From an uncultured Verrucomicrobia subdivision 3 bacterium (GTDB lineage: Bacteria; Verrucomicrobiota; Verrucomicrobiia; Limisphaerales; UBA11358): DNA of 28,000 bases. The notes under the pieces were generated by a model. That model made no database searches. It saw only the letters and a program-made list of their open reading frames with translations, and was not told the origin of the DNA. Positions 1 through 8,136 of this stretch are shown piece after piece. The first letter of the stretch is position 1; each line of letters starts with the position of its first letter. The stretch covers positions 1 through 28,000 of the forward strand of contig CAIOUK010000020.1 in NCBI GenBank assembly GCA_903861445.1. The letters are read 5' to 3'. The position numbers and the translations under genes were made by a program.

Positions 1-2
1 CG

Positions 3-191
3 ACGCCGTTCAAGGCGAAGATCTCCAACGCGGAACAATTGCGCGTCCACACGATGCTGGTCATCGGCGGTCGCGACATGGAAGCCGGACAAGTTTCCGT
101 GCGCCTCCACCACGGTGGCCCGCAAGGCGCGAAGCCGAAGGCGGAGGTCGTGGCGGAGATTTTGGCGAGCATTCGCGAACGCAGAGGTTGA
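3..191 (+). CDS. thrS: Threonyl-tRNA synthetase, C-terminal end (partial)
   Basis: The open frame enters from the left edge and stops at TGA 189-191, giving the last 62 residues. The segment contains 'MLVIGGRDMEAGQVSVR', which matches the anticodon-binding domain of class II threonyl-tRNA synthetase (E. coli has 'MLVCGDKEVESGKVAVR'). It is followed by the usual basic tail ending 'ILASIRERRG'. The enzyme charges tRNA-Thr in the cytosol. The catalytic and editing domains lie outside the window. No downstream terminator was recognised before the next gene, which starts about 140 bases later. Another class IIa synthetase is possible but fits less well. Confidence 0.85.
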   Translation, partial: TPFKAKISNAEQLRVHTMLVIGGRDMEAGQVSVRLHHGGPQGAKPKAEVVAEILASIRERRG

Positions 192-330
192 TTGCCGGCA
201 CCGGTATTCAGCCTAGTCAGGCAGACATTTACCGGCGGCGGTTGCGGTCGTGAAATTAAAATTGCGGTGGCTTTGAATTCGCGAAGCCGCCATGCTATCC
301 GCCGCCAACTCGCACAGACTGATTGATTTT

Positions 331-1698
331 ATGAAACGTAGAACTTTTTTGTCCCTCACGGCCAAGACGGCGGTCGCCAGCACCGTTTTCCCCGCGTTCG
401 CCATTGGCAAGCCCGGCGTCTCGGCCAACAGCAAGCTGAACATCGCCTTCATCGGTTCCGGCGGCTGGATCGCGCAACAACCTTACAAACAGGGTTGCAG
501 CGAGGAAAATCTCGTCGCCTTCTGTGATGTAGACCGCGACCACTGTGCGGAGAACATGAAGGCTTGGCGCACTAGCCAGCCGTTCTTCGAGGACTATCGG
601 GTGATGTTTGACAAGCTGCACAAGGACATCGACGCGGTGGTCATCTCCACGCCGGATCACTCACATTTTCCGGCGACGCTCGCGGCGATGGAGCGCGGAA
701 TCCATGTCTACACGCAAAAGCCGCTAACCCACAATATCTGGCAGGCGAGAACATTGGTGAAAGCCAAGGAGCGCTACAAGGTGGTGACCCAGATGGGCAA
801 TCAGGGTCACGCTGGCGACGGCATCCGCCAATCGGTTGAAGCGTATCGCGCCGGAGTGATTGGAGAAGTCAGTGAAGTTTTTGCCTGGAATGACGGGCCG
901 CAAATGGGTGACGACCATTTTGCCAATCCAGCTACCATGCCGCCGCCGTCGTCGCCAGTGCCGGAGGGACTGGCGTGGGACTTGTGGCTGGGGCCGGCGG
1001 CCAAGCGGGATTTTTACCGCGACTATCTGCCCTACAAGTGGCGCGCTTTCTATGATTTCGGGTCTGGGATGCTGGGCGATTTTGGATGTCACACCTTTGA
1101 TACGCCGGTGTGGGCGCTGGATTTGGACGTGCCGGAAGTCGTGGAATGTGTGGTTCGCAAGGATTCGCTGAAGGGAGTGATTCCGGCCAGCAGCCAGATC
1201 AAATTTCATTTTCCGGCCAAGGGAAATCGCGGGCCGGTGGTGCTGAATTGGTTTGAAGGCCAGCAGGATTGGTCAAAAGTCGGGCGCATTGATAAATTCG
1301 GCGCGGCCAGCGCCAATCACCTTGACCGCGCCTGCTGGATGGTCGGGACGAAAGGTTTGCTCGGTTGTGGCACGCATGCTGGTGTGCCGGTGATTTTGCC
1401 GGGCGACGTGCGCGACGCTTGGCACGCAAAACCACCAGCGGCGACTATTCCGCGCGTGGCGGGCGGCCCATTTCGTGAGTGGCTGCGCGCGATCAAGCAA
1501 ACCGGGCCGGAGCCGGGATCGAATTTTAATTACGCCGCCAAGCTCACCGAAATCATTCTGCTCGGTGTGCTCGCGCAACGTTTCAACACCCGCATCGAAT
1601 GGGACGCAAAAGCGGCGCGTGTCACCAATCACCCGGAATTAAATGCCTTCGTCAAGGAGCCTGTGCGCAAAGGTTGGGAATATGGTGAGAAATTATAA
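331..1698 (+). CDS. Gfo/Idh/MocA family oxidoreductase, Tat-exported
   Basis: This is a 455-residue NAD(P)-dependent sugar oxidoreductase-like protein. I chose ATG 331 rather than the upstream in-frame ATG 292 because it places 'MKRRTFLSLTAKTAVAS' at the N-terminus, a Tat-like signal typical of the exported members of this family. The Rossmann dinucleotide motif is at about residues 38-46 ('IAFIGSGGW'). The conserved '(E/Q)KP' lysine is about residue 130 ('TQKPLTHN'), with Gln in place of the more usual Glu. The C-terminal half is the GFO_IDH_MocA-type substrate domain. Neighbouring exported sugar-related genes suggest periplasmic oxidation or reduction of glycosides, possibly in a 3-keto-glycoside route together with the DUF1080 gene that follows 26 bases later. 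The substrate cannot be read from sequence. Confidence 0.9.
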   Translation: MKRRTFLSLTAKTAVASTVFPAFAIGKPGVSANSKLNIAFIGSGGWIAQQPYKQGCSEENLVAFCDVDRDHCAENMKAWRTSQPFFEDYRVMFDKLHKDIDAVVISTPDHSHFPATLAAMERGIHVYTQKPLTHNIWQARTLVKAKERYKVVTQMGNQGHAGDGIRQSVEAYRAGVIGEVSEVFAWNDGPQMGDDHFANPATMPPPSSPVPEGLAWDLWLGPAAKRDFYRDYLPYKWRAFYDFGSGMLGDFGCHTFDTPVWALDLDVPEVVECVVRKDSLKGVIPASSQIKFHFPAKGNRGPVVLNWFEGQQDWSKVGRIDKFGAASANHLDRACWMVGTKGLLGCGTHAGVPVILPGDVRDAWHAKPPAATIPRVAGGPFREWLRAIKQTGPEPGSNFNYAAKLTEIILLGVLAQRFNTRIEWDAKAARVTNHPELNAFVKEPVRKGWEYGEKL

Positions 1699-1724
1699 AC
1701 ACCATCAATTCAAATCCCTACATC

Positions 1725-2732
1725 ATGAAAAAAATATATGTCGTCGGTTGTTTGGCGGCTTTGTTTACCCTTGTGGCCGGTTTGCTTCACGCCGCTGATA
1801 AAGTGGAACACAAGGCTTGGACCAATCCGGAGGTCGCGCTCCGCGAGGATCCGGATTTTGGAATACAGGGAGAATACGGCAGTCTTGAACCCGGAGCCAA
1901 GTGGGGCGTGCAGGTCGTGGCGCTGGGTGACGGTCACTTTGACGCTTATGTTCTGCAAAGTGGCTTGCCCGGTCTCGGATGGACGCGGGAAAAATCCCGC
2001 ACTCTGCTCAAGGGCAAACGCGATGGCGCGGACATCTTGTTGGAAAACACCAACAAGTCCCTCGCTGCGACGATTCGTGACGGCAAGTTCGAGCTGAAAA
2101 CAGGCGGCTGCAAAGTCGAGTTTCTTCCGCGCGTTGAACGCCGCAGCGAAACGCTCGGCGCCAAGCCGCCGGTGGGTGCGGTGGTTTTGTTCGATGGCAA
2201 ATCAGCGGAACAGTGGGAGAATGGCAAGGTCGAGCATGGCCTACTGCAAGCCACCGGCTGCATGAGTAAACAACTTTTTGCCGACTACACGCTTCATCTG
2301 GAATTTCGCATCCCCTACAAGCCCACGGCGCGTGGCCAGAAGCGAGGCAACAGTGGTGTTTATCACAGTGGACGTTGGGAAACCCAAATCCTCGACTCGT
2401 TTGGTCTTGAAGGGAGAGATACTGATTGCGGTGGCATCTATTCCATTTCCAAGCCGCGCCTCAATATGTGTCTGCCGCCGCTGGTCTGGCAAACGTATGA
2501 CGTAAATTTCACGGCGGCAAAATTCGACGCCGCAGGCAAACGAACCGCTTGGCCTAAGATCACCGTCAAACTGAACGGGGTGCTCGTGCATGAAAATTTG
2601 GAGCTCACCAAAGATTTTACGACTTCAGCCCCGATTACCAAACCACTGGAAAGCCCCGAGGGGCCAATCTTTCTTCAGGATCACGGCAACCCGGTGGTGT
2701 TCCAAAATATTTGGGTCGTGCCCGGAAAGTGA
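1725..2732 (+). CDS. DUF1080 (3-keto-disaccharide hydrolase-type) exported protein
   Basis: The 335-residue protein begins with a signal peptide ('MKKIYVVGCLAALFTLVAGL...AAD'). After a poorly conserved N-terminal part comes the DUF1080 concanavalin-like fold: 'LFDGKSAEQW' near residue 150, 'RGNSGVYH' near 205, 'QILDSFG', and the ending 'FLQDHGNPVVFQNIWV'. Members of DUF1080 have been characterised as hydrolases of 3-keto-disaccharides and 3-keto-glycosides, and they commonly sit beside Gfo/Idh/MocA dehydrogenases, as here. The gene is probably co-transcribed with the preceding oxidoreductase. Action on a 3-keto sugar in the periplasm is inferred from family and neighbour. Confidence 0.88.
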   Translation: MKKIYVVGCLAALFTLVAGLLHAADKVEHKAWTNPEVALREDPDFGIQGEYGSLEPGAKWGVQVVALGDGHFDAYVLQSGLPGLGWTREKSRTLLKGKRDGADILLENTNKSLAATIRDGKFELKTGGCKVEFLPRVERRSETLGAKPPVGAVVLFDGKSAEQWENGKVEHGLLQATGCMSKQLFADYTLHLEFRIPYKPTARGQKRGNSGVYHSGRWETQILDSFGLEGRDTDCGGIYSISKPRLNMCLPPLVWQTYDVNFTAAKFDAAGKRTAWPKITVKLNGVLVHENLELTKDFTTSAPITKPLESPEGPIFLQDHGNPVVFQNIWVVPGK

Positions 2733-2801
2733 TTTGGGTCTGGGTCACATTTTCTTTTCGCCCATGATAGCTCGTGCAATAAAAAGTAATTTGCAGCAGG
2801 G

Positions 2802-4268
2802 ATGAAACGAATCAGATCAATCGCTTCAATGATTGGATTGGCTGTCCTGGGTGCTTCGGCATGCTGGGCGGATGAACCATCTCGTTCCGCACCCCCGCCG
2901 ATGAAGGAGCCGGAGCTGCAATTGATGGGCCAACGTTTCTTCACCTTAAACACCGTCGTGCGGGTCAACCAAATTGAGGCGACGCGGGACACGATTGAAG
3001 GCGCGGATGAATCCAGCATTCACTCGCCCACGGAAGGACGGATCTTCCGCGAGGCCGTGGAGAAAGCCTGGCCGGGCGCGCGCATTACTTGGGCGTTCAG
3101 TTGGCAGGCGCTGAAGGATGAACGGTCGAACTACAGTGACCTGCGTAAACTCGTCGTCTCTTACCACGAAAAATTTGGTGACGAGATCACCTTCATCCCT
3201 GGTGGCTACTTTGCCAACATGTATAACCCTCGCGAACAGGTGAACCGGGACTTGCATGACGGGTTAAAAATGGTTTCTGAAATGGTCGGCGGCGGCTACC
3301 GGCCGAAATGCGTCATCGCCGGATTCCTCGCCGCCGAAAACCTGCGCTACTTGGCGGAGGAAGAAGGGATTCATGTCTGCCAAGGTAATATCTGGAGTCA
3401 GTATGCGGTGGACAACGGCGACGGCGAGGGTTCCCTCTGCTATCCCTACTACCCGTCACGCGAGCATTTCTGCAAGCCTGCCCAAGGAAAAAAGGACTTC
3501 ATTGATTGCGTGAATCTGGACGGCTGGACGGTTGATTTCCTTTGCGCCCGGATTCCCGGCTCACGGATGGTTAACGGCGAGCGTTACCGCAGCCGCCAGG
3601 GCGTGGGGCCGATTGAGACGGTGATCGCCATGGGCACCGAGTTGGGAACCAAGTCGATGATCGAAACGACCGCCGCACATTTCGACCAAGGATTTAAGTT
3701 GAACGGGTTTGGCTGGGTCACCTGCACTTGGGAGTTGGGGCTCGTTGAGGCTCGCAAGATTTACGGCTACCGTGGCCGGAACGGCATGGAGGGGCTCCAC
3801 ATCTGGTTGACCGAGACCCGCAAGCGCTGGCCCGACGCCAAGTGCATTACCCTTGGCGAGTTCGGCCTGCTGTGGCGGCAGCACTTCAAAAACAACGACC
3901 AGCTTGACTACCGTTTCACTCAACGAGGATCCGGCGTGGGCGGATCGGATCCGGATCTCGAAATCTGTTGGTTTATGAACAAGGATTTTCGTCTGGCCAC
4001 GCTGCGGAACTGGAAAGCCGGCAGCGCGGAACAACTCATTGACTTCACCCGCTACGACCTAGCGGCGCACGAGCCGGCCGACCCCAAATCTGGCGAACAC
4101 TCCTGCAACTGGAGTTTGATCAACCGGCTGAACCAAAAAGGAATTCGCCCGCAGGACCAGCCTATCCCACTTGAGCAATTGACCACTGAGGAAAAAGAAA
4201 TCATCAAGCACCGCTATCCGGAATTAATTAAGCTGGTGAAGAATATCTCGGCCAACGAATCCAAGTGA
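2802..4268 (+). CDS. Exported DUF3863-like protein of unknown function
   Basis: The 488-residue protein has a signal peptide ('MKRIRSIASMIGLAVLGASACWA'). The body, with segments such as 'RFFTLNTVVRVNQIEATRD', 'ITWAFSWQALKDE', 'FIPGGYFANMYN' and 'GNIWSQYAVDNGDGEG', resembles the DUF3863/DUF3864 proteins of Bacteroidota and Verrucomicrobiota as I remember them. I recall the pair as having a solved structure but no assigned reaction. Start ATG 2802 is preceded by a purine-rich 'cagcaggg'. It lies 69 bases after the DUF1080 gene on the same strand, so a role in carbohydrate turnover is likely but unproven. The many conserved Trp, Tyr and Asp residues would suit a glycan-binding or deacetylase-like active site. 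The family assignment is moderate; the function is unknown. Confidence 0.6.
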   Translation: MKRIRSIASMIGLAVLGASACWADEPSRSAPPPMKEPELQLMGQRFFTLNTVVRVNQIEATRDTIEGADESSIHSPTEGRIFREAVEKAWPGARITWAFSWQALKDERSNYSDLRKLVVSYHEKFGDEITFIPGGYFANMYNPREQVNRDLHDGLKMVSEMVGGGYRPKCVIAGFLAAENLRYLAEEEGIHVCQGNIWSQYAVDNGDGEGSLCYPYYPSREHFCKPAQGKKDFIDCVNLDGWTVDFLCARIPGSRMVNGERYRSRQGVGPIETVIAMGTELGTKSMIETTAAHFDQGFKLNGFGWVTCTWELGLVEARKIYGYRGRNGMEGLHIWLTETRKRWPDAKCITLGEFGLLWRQHFKNNDQLDYRFTQRGSGVGGSDPDLEICWFMNKDFRLATLRNWKAGSAEQLIDFTRYDLAAHEPADPKSGEHSCNWSLINRLNQKGIRPQDQPIPLEQLTTEEKEIIKHRYPELIKLVKNISANESK

Positions 4269-4483
4269 CCGTTGGCACACCTGTATTCGAATCACTTTAT
4301 GACGGTGAACAGCGCAACGCCGTTTGGACTGAGGTAAACCGTGTCCCCGCTCATAGATTTTTCACAGTATGTTGGCACCACGCATCAATGCCGAGATGGA
4401 CATTGCTATGTAAATTGACGAAAGCGGCGCAGATGTATAGCGTTGCGATTACCGAGAATTACGAACCTTATCCAAATTCAACT

Positions 4484-5206
4484 GTGAAAAAGATATTCCT
4501 CACTTTGTTATTGGCGACGCTGGCCGGCTGGCAGTTGCAGGCGGAAAACCAGCTGGCGTCCTGCACCAATTACCTGCATGAAATCGTGGCGCAGTTAGAG
4601 CTGAAGTGGCCAAAAAACCGCACGGTGAACATCGTCTGCCACGGCCACAGCGTGCCAGCCGGCTATGCTAAAACGCCGCTGGTGGACCCCTTCAGCGCCT
4701 ATCCCGACCGGCTGCATCATGCGCTGAAGGAGCGTTTTCCTTATGCGGTCATCAATGTGATTGTCACCGGCATCGGCGGTGAAAATTCCGTGCGCGGCGA
4801 AAAGCGTTTCGCGGATGAGGTGTTGACGCACCGGCCGGACGTGGTGCTGATTGATTATGCGCTGAACGATCGCGGCATCGGTCTGGCCAAAGCCAAGGCC
4901 GCTTGGGAATCCATGATCCAAAAAGCTCTGGCCGCGAATGTGAAAGTTATTTTACTCACACCCACGGCGGACTCCACCGCCAAGCTGGACGATCCCAATG
5001 ACCCATTGAACCAACACGCCGAACAAATCCGAAAGCTAGCCGCGCAATATCAAGTCGGGCTGGTGGATTCGTTGGCGGCGTTCAAGGCGGAAACCGCCCG
5101 GGGTGTGCCGCTGAACGATCTGCTCGCGCAAAAAAACCATCCCAACGCGCGTGGTCATGCGCTGGTGGTGAACGAACTGATCAAGTGGTTTCCGGCTTCG
5201 CACTAA
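4484..5206 (+). CDS. SGNH/GDSL-type esterase, exported
   Basis: The start is placed at GTG 4484, which gives a 240-residue protein with a clear signal peptide ('KKIFLTLLLATLAGWQLQA'). An in-frame start at 4265 would add a long, non-conserved, non-signal leader. SGNH blocks are visible: 'VCHGHSVPAGY' with the likely nucleophile Ser56 (GHS in place of GDS), 'TGIGGENSVRG' supplying Gly and Asn oxyanion residues, 'VVLIDYALNDR', and the C-terminal 'NHPNARGHALV' with the catalytic His near residue 219. Such enzymes remove acyl groups from glycans or esters. The position at the end of the exported sugar cluster suggests deacetylation of a carbohydrate, which is inference. About 215 non-coding bases precede it. 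Confidence 0.85.
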   Translation: MKKIFLTLLLATLAGWQLQAENQLASCTNYLHEIVAQLELKWPKNRTVNIVCHGHSVPAGYAKTPLVDPFSAYPDRLHHALKERFPYAVINVIVTGIGGENSVRGEKRFADEVLTHRPDVVLIDYALNDRGIGLAKAKAAWESMIQKALAANVKVILLTPTADSTAKLDDPNDPLNQHAEQIRKLAAQYQVGLVDSLAAFKAETARGVPLNDLLAQKNHPNARGHALVVNELIKWFPASH

Positions 5207-5599
5207 ATGCCAATCTTTCTGGAGTGTCAACGTTGCACGGCCTGTTGCCGCTGGCCGGGACAGGTGCTGTTGAACGACGCGGAAATTGCACGGCTCGCGG
5301 CATTCAAGCAGATGAGCGAGTCCGATTTCATCCAGCAATTCGCCAAACTGCGCGCCGACCGCCGGGGCCTCGCTCTGAATGAACAGCCGGACGGCGCGTG
5401 TATTTTTCTGGAGGGTGAAAACTGCGCGGTGCAGCCGGTGAAACCGCAAAAGTGTCGCGAGTTTCCTAATCTTTGGAATTTTCCCGGCTTCGAAAAAGTC
5501 TGCCACGCCCTGCCGCGCGAAGTCAGTGACGCGGAATTCGCCCGCTGCATCGCGCTGATTCGCGCGAAGGGCAGCGAACGTCAGGAACCGTCCGCCTGA
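5207..5599 (+). CDS. YkgJ-type cysteine-cluster protein (putative Zn/Fe chelating)
   Basis: This 130-residue cytosolic protein starts with ATG immediately after the TAA of the esterase gene, so translation is probably coupled. It carries the CxxCxxCC-like N-terminal cluster ('ECQRCTACCRW'), then 'GACIFL...NCAVQPVKPQKCREFP', the Cys pattern of the YkgJ/UPF0153 zinc- or iron-chelating family. Its biochemical role is not established. Its placement next to an exported esterase may be incidental. It is followed by a strong hairpin terminator. A second member of the same broad family lies at 20829-21269 on the other strand. Confidence 0.82.
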   Translation: MPIFLECQRCTACCRWPGQVLLNDAEIARLAAFKQMSESDFIQQFAKLRADRRGLALNEQPDGACIFLEGENCAVQPVKPQKCREFPNLWNFPGFEKVCHALPREVSDAEFARCIALIRAKGSERQEPSA

Positions 5600-5602
5600 A
5601 AA

Positions 5603-5636
5603 CAAAACGCGGCTGCGTGATGGCAACCGCGTTTTG
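5603..5636. terminator. Bidirectional intrinsic terminator
   Basis: CAAAACGCGG at 5603-5612 is perfectly complementary to CCGCGTTTTG at 5627-5636. After one mismatch three further pairs close a six-base loop. A T-rich run follows on the plus strand and a T-rich run also follows on the minus strand. It sits between the convergent stops at 5599 (+) and 5654 (-), so it can end both transcripts. Confidence 0.85.
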
Positions 5637-5653
5637 CTTTTACAAAGTTGATT

Positions 5654-6247
5654 TCAGAACCCTGGCAGCTTCTTGATGGCATCCACTGCGCCTTTGGCCT
5701 TCTCCCATCCGGGCGCGTATTTGTCGGCCACGGTCTTGATGAGCGTTTTCTGGCCGTCGGTCAGGTGATTATTGCCGGCAATGTTTTTCAAAGGAGCCAC
5801 CGCCGCCGTGAGTTTGCCCGCGCGCAACGATTTCACCAGCGTGGTAACGTCGCCTTGCGCACCTTCCAATGTTGCAAAATTTTTCTGCACAACATAGGCG
5901 GAGGCGAGGTTACCGACCTGTTTGGCGAGGCCAATCTGGTCGGGCGTAAGCTTGGCTTCCTTGACGAGGTCGAACGCGGACATCAGCGCGGCGGAATCCT
6001 TGCCGCCCGTGAGCAGCGTCAGCGCGCCGTTGAGCTTGTCCTTCACGAGCGCACCGGCGGCACTGGTGCCGAGCGACTGCATCTTGCCGGTCAAATCCGA
6101 GGCGATGCTGCCGAGCTGGCTGTCGGAAGCCGCCTTGGCCGTGCTCAAAAATTTGGCGGCCAGCCCGGCGTCAACCTGGGCGAAGGCGTTTGAATTTGCG
6201 CCACAGACGATGCCGGCAGCGGTAAAGAGAACAAAAAGTTTTTTCAT
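5654..6247 (-). CDS. Exported helical protein of unknown function
   Basis: The 197-residue product has a signal peptide ('MKKLFVLFTAAGIVCGANSNAFA') and a mature part that is Ala/Leu/Lys-rich and predicted mostly helical by eye, without Cys. I do not recognise a named domain. It reads like small periplasmic proteins found in Verrucomicrobiota that contain repeated 'SLRAGKLTAAVAPLKNIAGNN...LTDGQKTLIKTVADKYAP' style helices. It lies 55 bases downstream of the flavin reductase on the same strand and ends in the shared terminator. The signal peptide and normal composition support it as a real gene. Confidence 0.75.
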   Translation of the reverse strand: MKKLFVLFTAAGIVCGANSNAFAQVDAGLAAKFLSTAKAASDSQLGSIASDLTGKMQSLGTSAAGALVKDKLNGALTLLTGGKDSAALMSAFDLVKEAKLTPDQIGLAKQVGNLASAYVVQKNFATLEGAQGDVTTLVKSLRAGKLTAAVAPLKNIAGNNHLTDGQKTLIKTVADKYAPGWEKAKGAVDAIKKLPGF

Positions 6248-6302
6248 AGGCGAAAAGGATAATTATCACCGGACGGCTGGCAAGCCTTCGTCGTGCCGGT
6301 TT

Positions 6303-6905
6303 TCACGCCGGGCGAATCATTTCAAAGCGGTCGTTCGTTTTGCAATACCAGTGCGGCGAAGCCATGCGCCCGATGAGATGCAATTTGTCGCTGTGAATGC
6401 GCTGCTTTTCCGCATCAAAAAATTCGTCGCGCAACTGGATGCGCTTCACGAGGCCGATAACGACGCGGTTGCCGCCGATTTGCAGCGTGCCCCACTCGAC
6501 GCATTCCAAACTTACCGGCGCTTCCGCGATGCGCGGCGGCTTGATGACAGAGGACGGCGCGGCAGTGAGACCGGCGTGCAACAGTTCATTTTCACCGAAC
6601 GGCAGCGACGCGGCGCATAAATTCATTTTCTCCGCGATGGCTTCGTCTACGAGGTTCACCACAAACTCGTGCGTGGCGCGGACGTTGCGCGCGGTGTCCT
6701 TCGGCGTGTCGTCGTCGCGGTCGCCGGGGGCGAACGCCACGATGGGCGGGTTCGCGCCCATGACGTTGAAAAAGCTGAACGGCGCGGCGTTGATTTTGCC
6801 GTCGACGCTCAAGGTGGTGACGAGCGCAATCGGGCGCGGCACGATGAGGCTGACGAGTAGTTGATACGCGCGGGCGGCGAATTTTCCTTCGAGATCGAGT
6901 TCCAT
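6303..6905 (-). CDS. Flavin reductase-like / flavoredoxin family protein
   Basis: The 200-residue protein has the split-barrel FMN-binding fold of the flavin reductase-like family. It includes 'LIVPRPIALVTTLSVDGKINAAPFSFFNVMGANPPIVAF' (spans about residues 20-58), 'DTARNVRATHEFVVNLV', and 'LHLIGRMASPHWYCK'. Members bind FMN and reduce flavins or act as flavoredoxins in the cytosol. The stop codon of the upstream DUF420 gene is almost adjacent (start 6905, next gene ends 6907), so co-expression with the SCO/DUF420 pair is likely. The partner that would use the reduced flavin cannot be read from the locus. Confidence 0.85.
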   Translation of the reverse strand: MELDLEGKFAARAYQLLVSLIVPRPIALVTTLSVDGKINAAPFSFFNVMGANPPIVAFAPGDRDDDTPKDTARNVRATHEFVVNLVDEAIAEKMNLCAASLPFGENELLHAGLTAAPSSVIKPPRIAEAPVSLECVEWGTLQIGGNRVVIGLVKRIQLRDEFFDAEKQRIHSDKLHLIGRMASPHWYCKTNDRFEMIRPA

Positions 6906-6906
6906 A

Positions 6907-7335
6907 TTATTTTTGCGGATAAATTTGGTAGAGCAGCAAATAGACCAGCACGCCAGTCACGGAGACATACATCCACAGTGGCCATGTCCAGCGTGCAAAT
7001 TTCTTATGGCGTTCAAAGTTCTGTTTCACCGCGAAAACGACCGTGGTGATGATTAGTGGCAAAATTACTATCGCCAAAATGGTGTGCGAAATCAGCAGCG
7101 CGAGATACCAAGGCCGGAACCAGTGCGGCTCGACGAAGTGTGTGACGGCCTTGACCGTGAAATGGTAAGTCAAGTAACACGCCAGAAAAACCGTCGAGGT
7201 GGTCAGGGCCGCCACCATGCAGTTGCGATGCGCGGTTTTGTCGCCGCGCTTGATAAAATAAAAACCGCACGCGAGGAAAATTGAGCTCAAACCGTTGAGT
7301 GTGGCGTTGACGGCGGGCAAATCGTGGGCGGTCAT
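6907..7335 (-). CDS. DUF420 membrane protein (cytochrome oxidase-associated)
   Basis: The 142-residue integral membrane protein has about four transmembrane segments ('LSSIFLACGFYFI', 'MVAALTTSTVFLACYLTYHF', 'PWYLALLISHTILAIVILPLIITTVVFAV', 'WPLWMYVSVTGVLVYLLLYQIYP'). Conserved His residues at 'YHF' and 'SHT' are typical of DUF420, a family usually encoded beside haem-copper oxidase and its assembly factors. Its ATG overlaps the stop of the SCO gene (ATGA at 7332-7335), which implies translational coupling. A role in oxidase assembly is inferred from this linkage. Confidence 0.85.
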   Translation of the reverse strand: MTAHDLPAVNATLNGLSSIFLACGFYFIKRGDKTAHRNCMVAALTTSTVFLACYLTYHFTVKAVTHFVEPHWFRPWYLALLISHTILAIVILPLIITTVVFAVKQNFERHKKFARWTWPLWMYVSVTGVLVYLLLYQIYPQK

Positions 7336-7985
7336 GGTTCGTTTTCAAGTTGGCGGACGGCTTTTAATAAACGCGGTTCAACATCATCCACCCAATTCAC
7401 GCCGTCGCCGCCGGTCTCGAAGAATCCGCGCAACTGCGCGTGCTTGTCCACAATGACGAAAATCGTCGTGTGAATGAACAAATCCGCCGCGTCCTTCTGT
7501 TCCTCCGGCTTTACCGGCTGCGCGCTCAGTTTCAGGCTACCGCCGGCGAGCGCGGCAATCTCTACTTTTGTGCCGGTCAAAAAAGTCCAGCGGTTGAAAT
7601 CCGCGCCAAAGTGTTCACCGTATTTTTTCAGCACGACCGGCGTATCGAACTCCGGGTCGGTGGTAAGCGTGACGAGTTTAACTGATTCTGGCAGCAAAAT
7701 TTGAAGTCCGTGCATCTGCTGCGTTAGTCGCGGACACGGGCCGGCGCAACGCGTGAAAATGATGTCTGCCACCCAGACGCGGTTGGTGAAATCGGCGAGC
7801 GTGACGGCCTGCCCGTTTTCATTGGTGAGCGTGAAGGGCGCCACCGGGCCAATGGCTCGCAACGGCAGCGGCGGATGATTCAGTGTCTGCACCAGCCAGA
7901 TCACATACGGCACACCCAACAGCGCAAATAAAAAAGAAAACCCGAGCCAGATGAGGCGCGGCGGTCGGGTGATTTTGTCCGGCAT
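7332..7985 (-). CDS. SCO1/SenC family copper chaperone-like protein
   Basis: The 217-residue protein is membrane-anchored (hydrophobic segment at about 11-33) with a thioredoxin-like domain. The copper site is intact: Cys80 and Cys84 in 'TRCAGPCP' and His172 in 'FIHTT'. SCO proteins deliver or reduce copper for the CuA site of cytochrome c oxidase, or act as thiol-disulfide reductases. It is the first gene of a minus-strand operon with DUF420 and the flavin reductase. The oxidase subunits often found beside such pairs are not present between it and opgG. Confidence 0.9.
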   Translation of the reverse strand: MPDKITRPPRLIWLGFSFLFALLGVPYVIWLVQTLNHPPLPLRAIGPVAPFTLTNENGQAVTLADFTNRVWVADIIFTRCAGPCPRLTQQMHGLQILLPESVKLVTLTTDPEFDTPVVLKKYGEHFGADFNRWTFLTGTKVEIAALAGGSLKLSAQPVKPEEQKDAADLFIHTTIFVIVDKHAQLRGFFETGGDGVNWVDDVEPRLLKAVRQLENEP

Positions 7986-8054
7986 AAAACGGATTTAATT
8001 ATGCGACCAAAGGGCGTTGGCGGCAAGCCATGCCATCGCCGGATAAACTTTGGA

Positions 8055-8083
8055 TTGACAATTTTTCTGCCGTTACTACGCAT
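8055..8083 (+). promoter_or_regulatory. Possible sigma-70-type promoter for opgG
   Basis: A perfect -35 hexamer TTGACA is at 8055-8060, followed after 16 bases by a weak -10 (TACGCA, 8077-8082). It lies about 55 bases before the opgG start in the divergent SCO/opgG gap. The -10 match is poor, so this is tentative. Confidence 0.35.
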
Positions 8084-8136
8084 TTCGCCGCGCCGTGCTT
8101 GCAAACACAGGTGATTTCGTCTTTCCTTATTTCAAG

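Noticed and set aside
4265..4483. In-frame 73-residue extension of the SGNH esterase, overlapping the preceding stop
   Set aside because: The extension has no conserved or signal-like character, whereas GTG 4484 begins a clean signal peptide.
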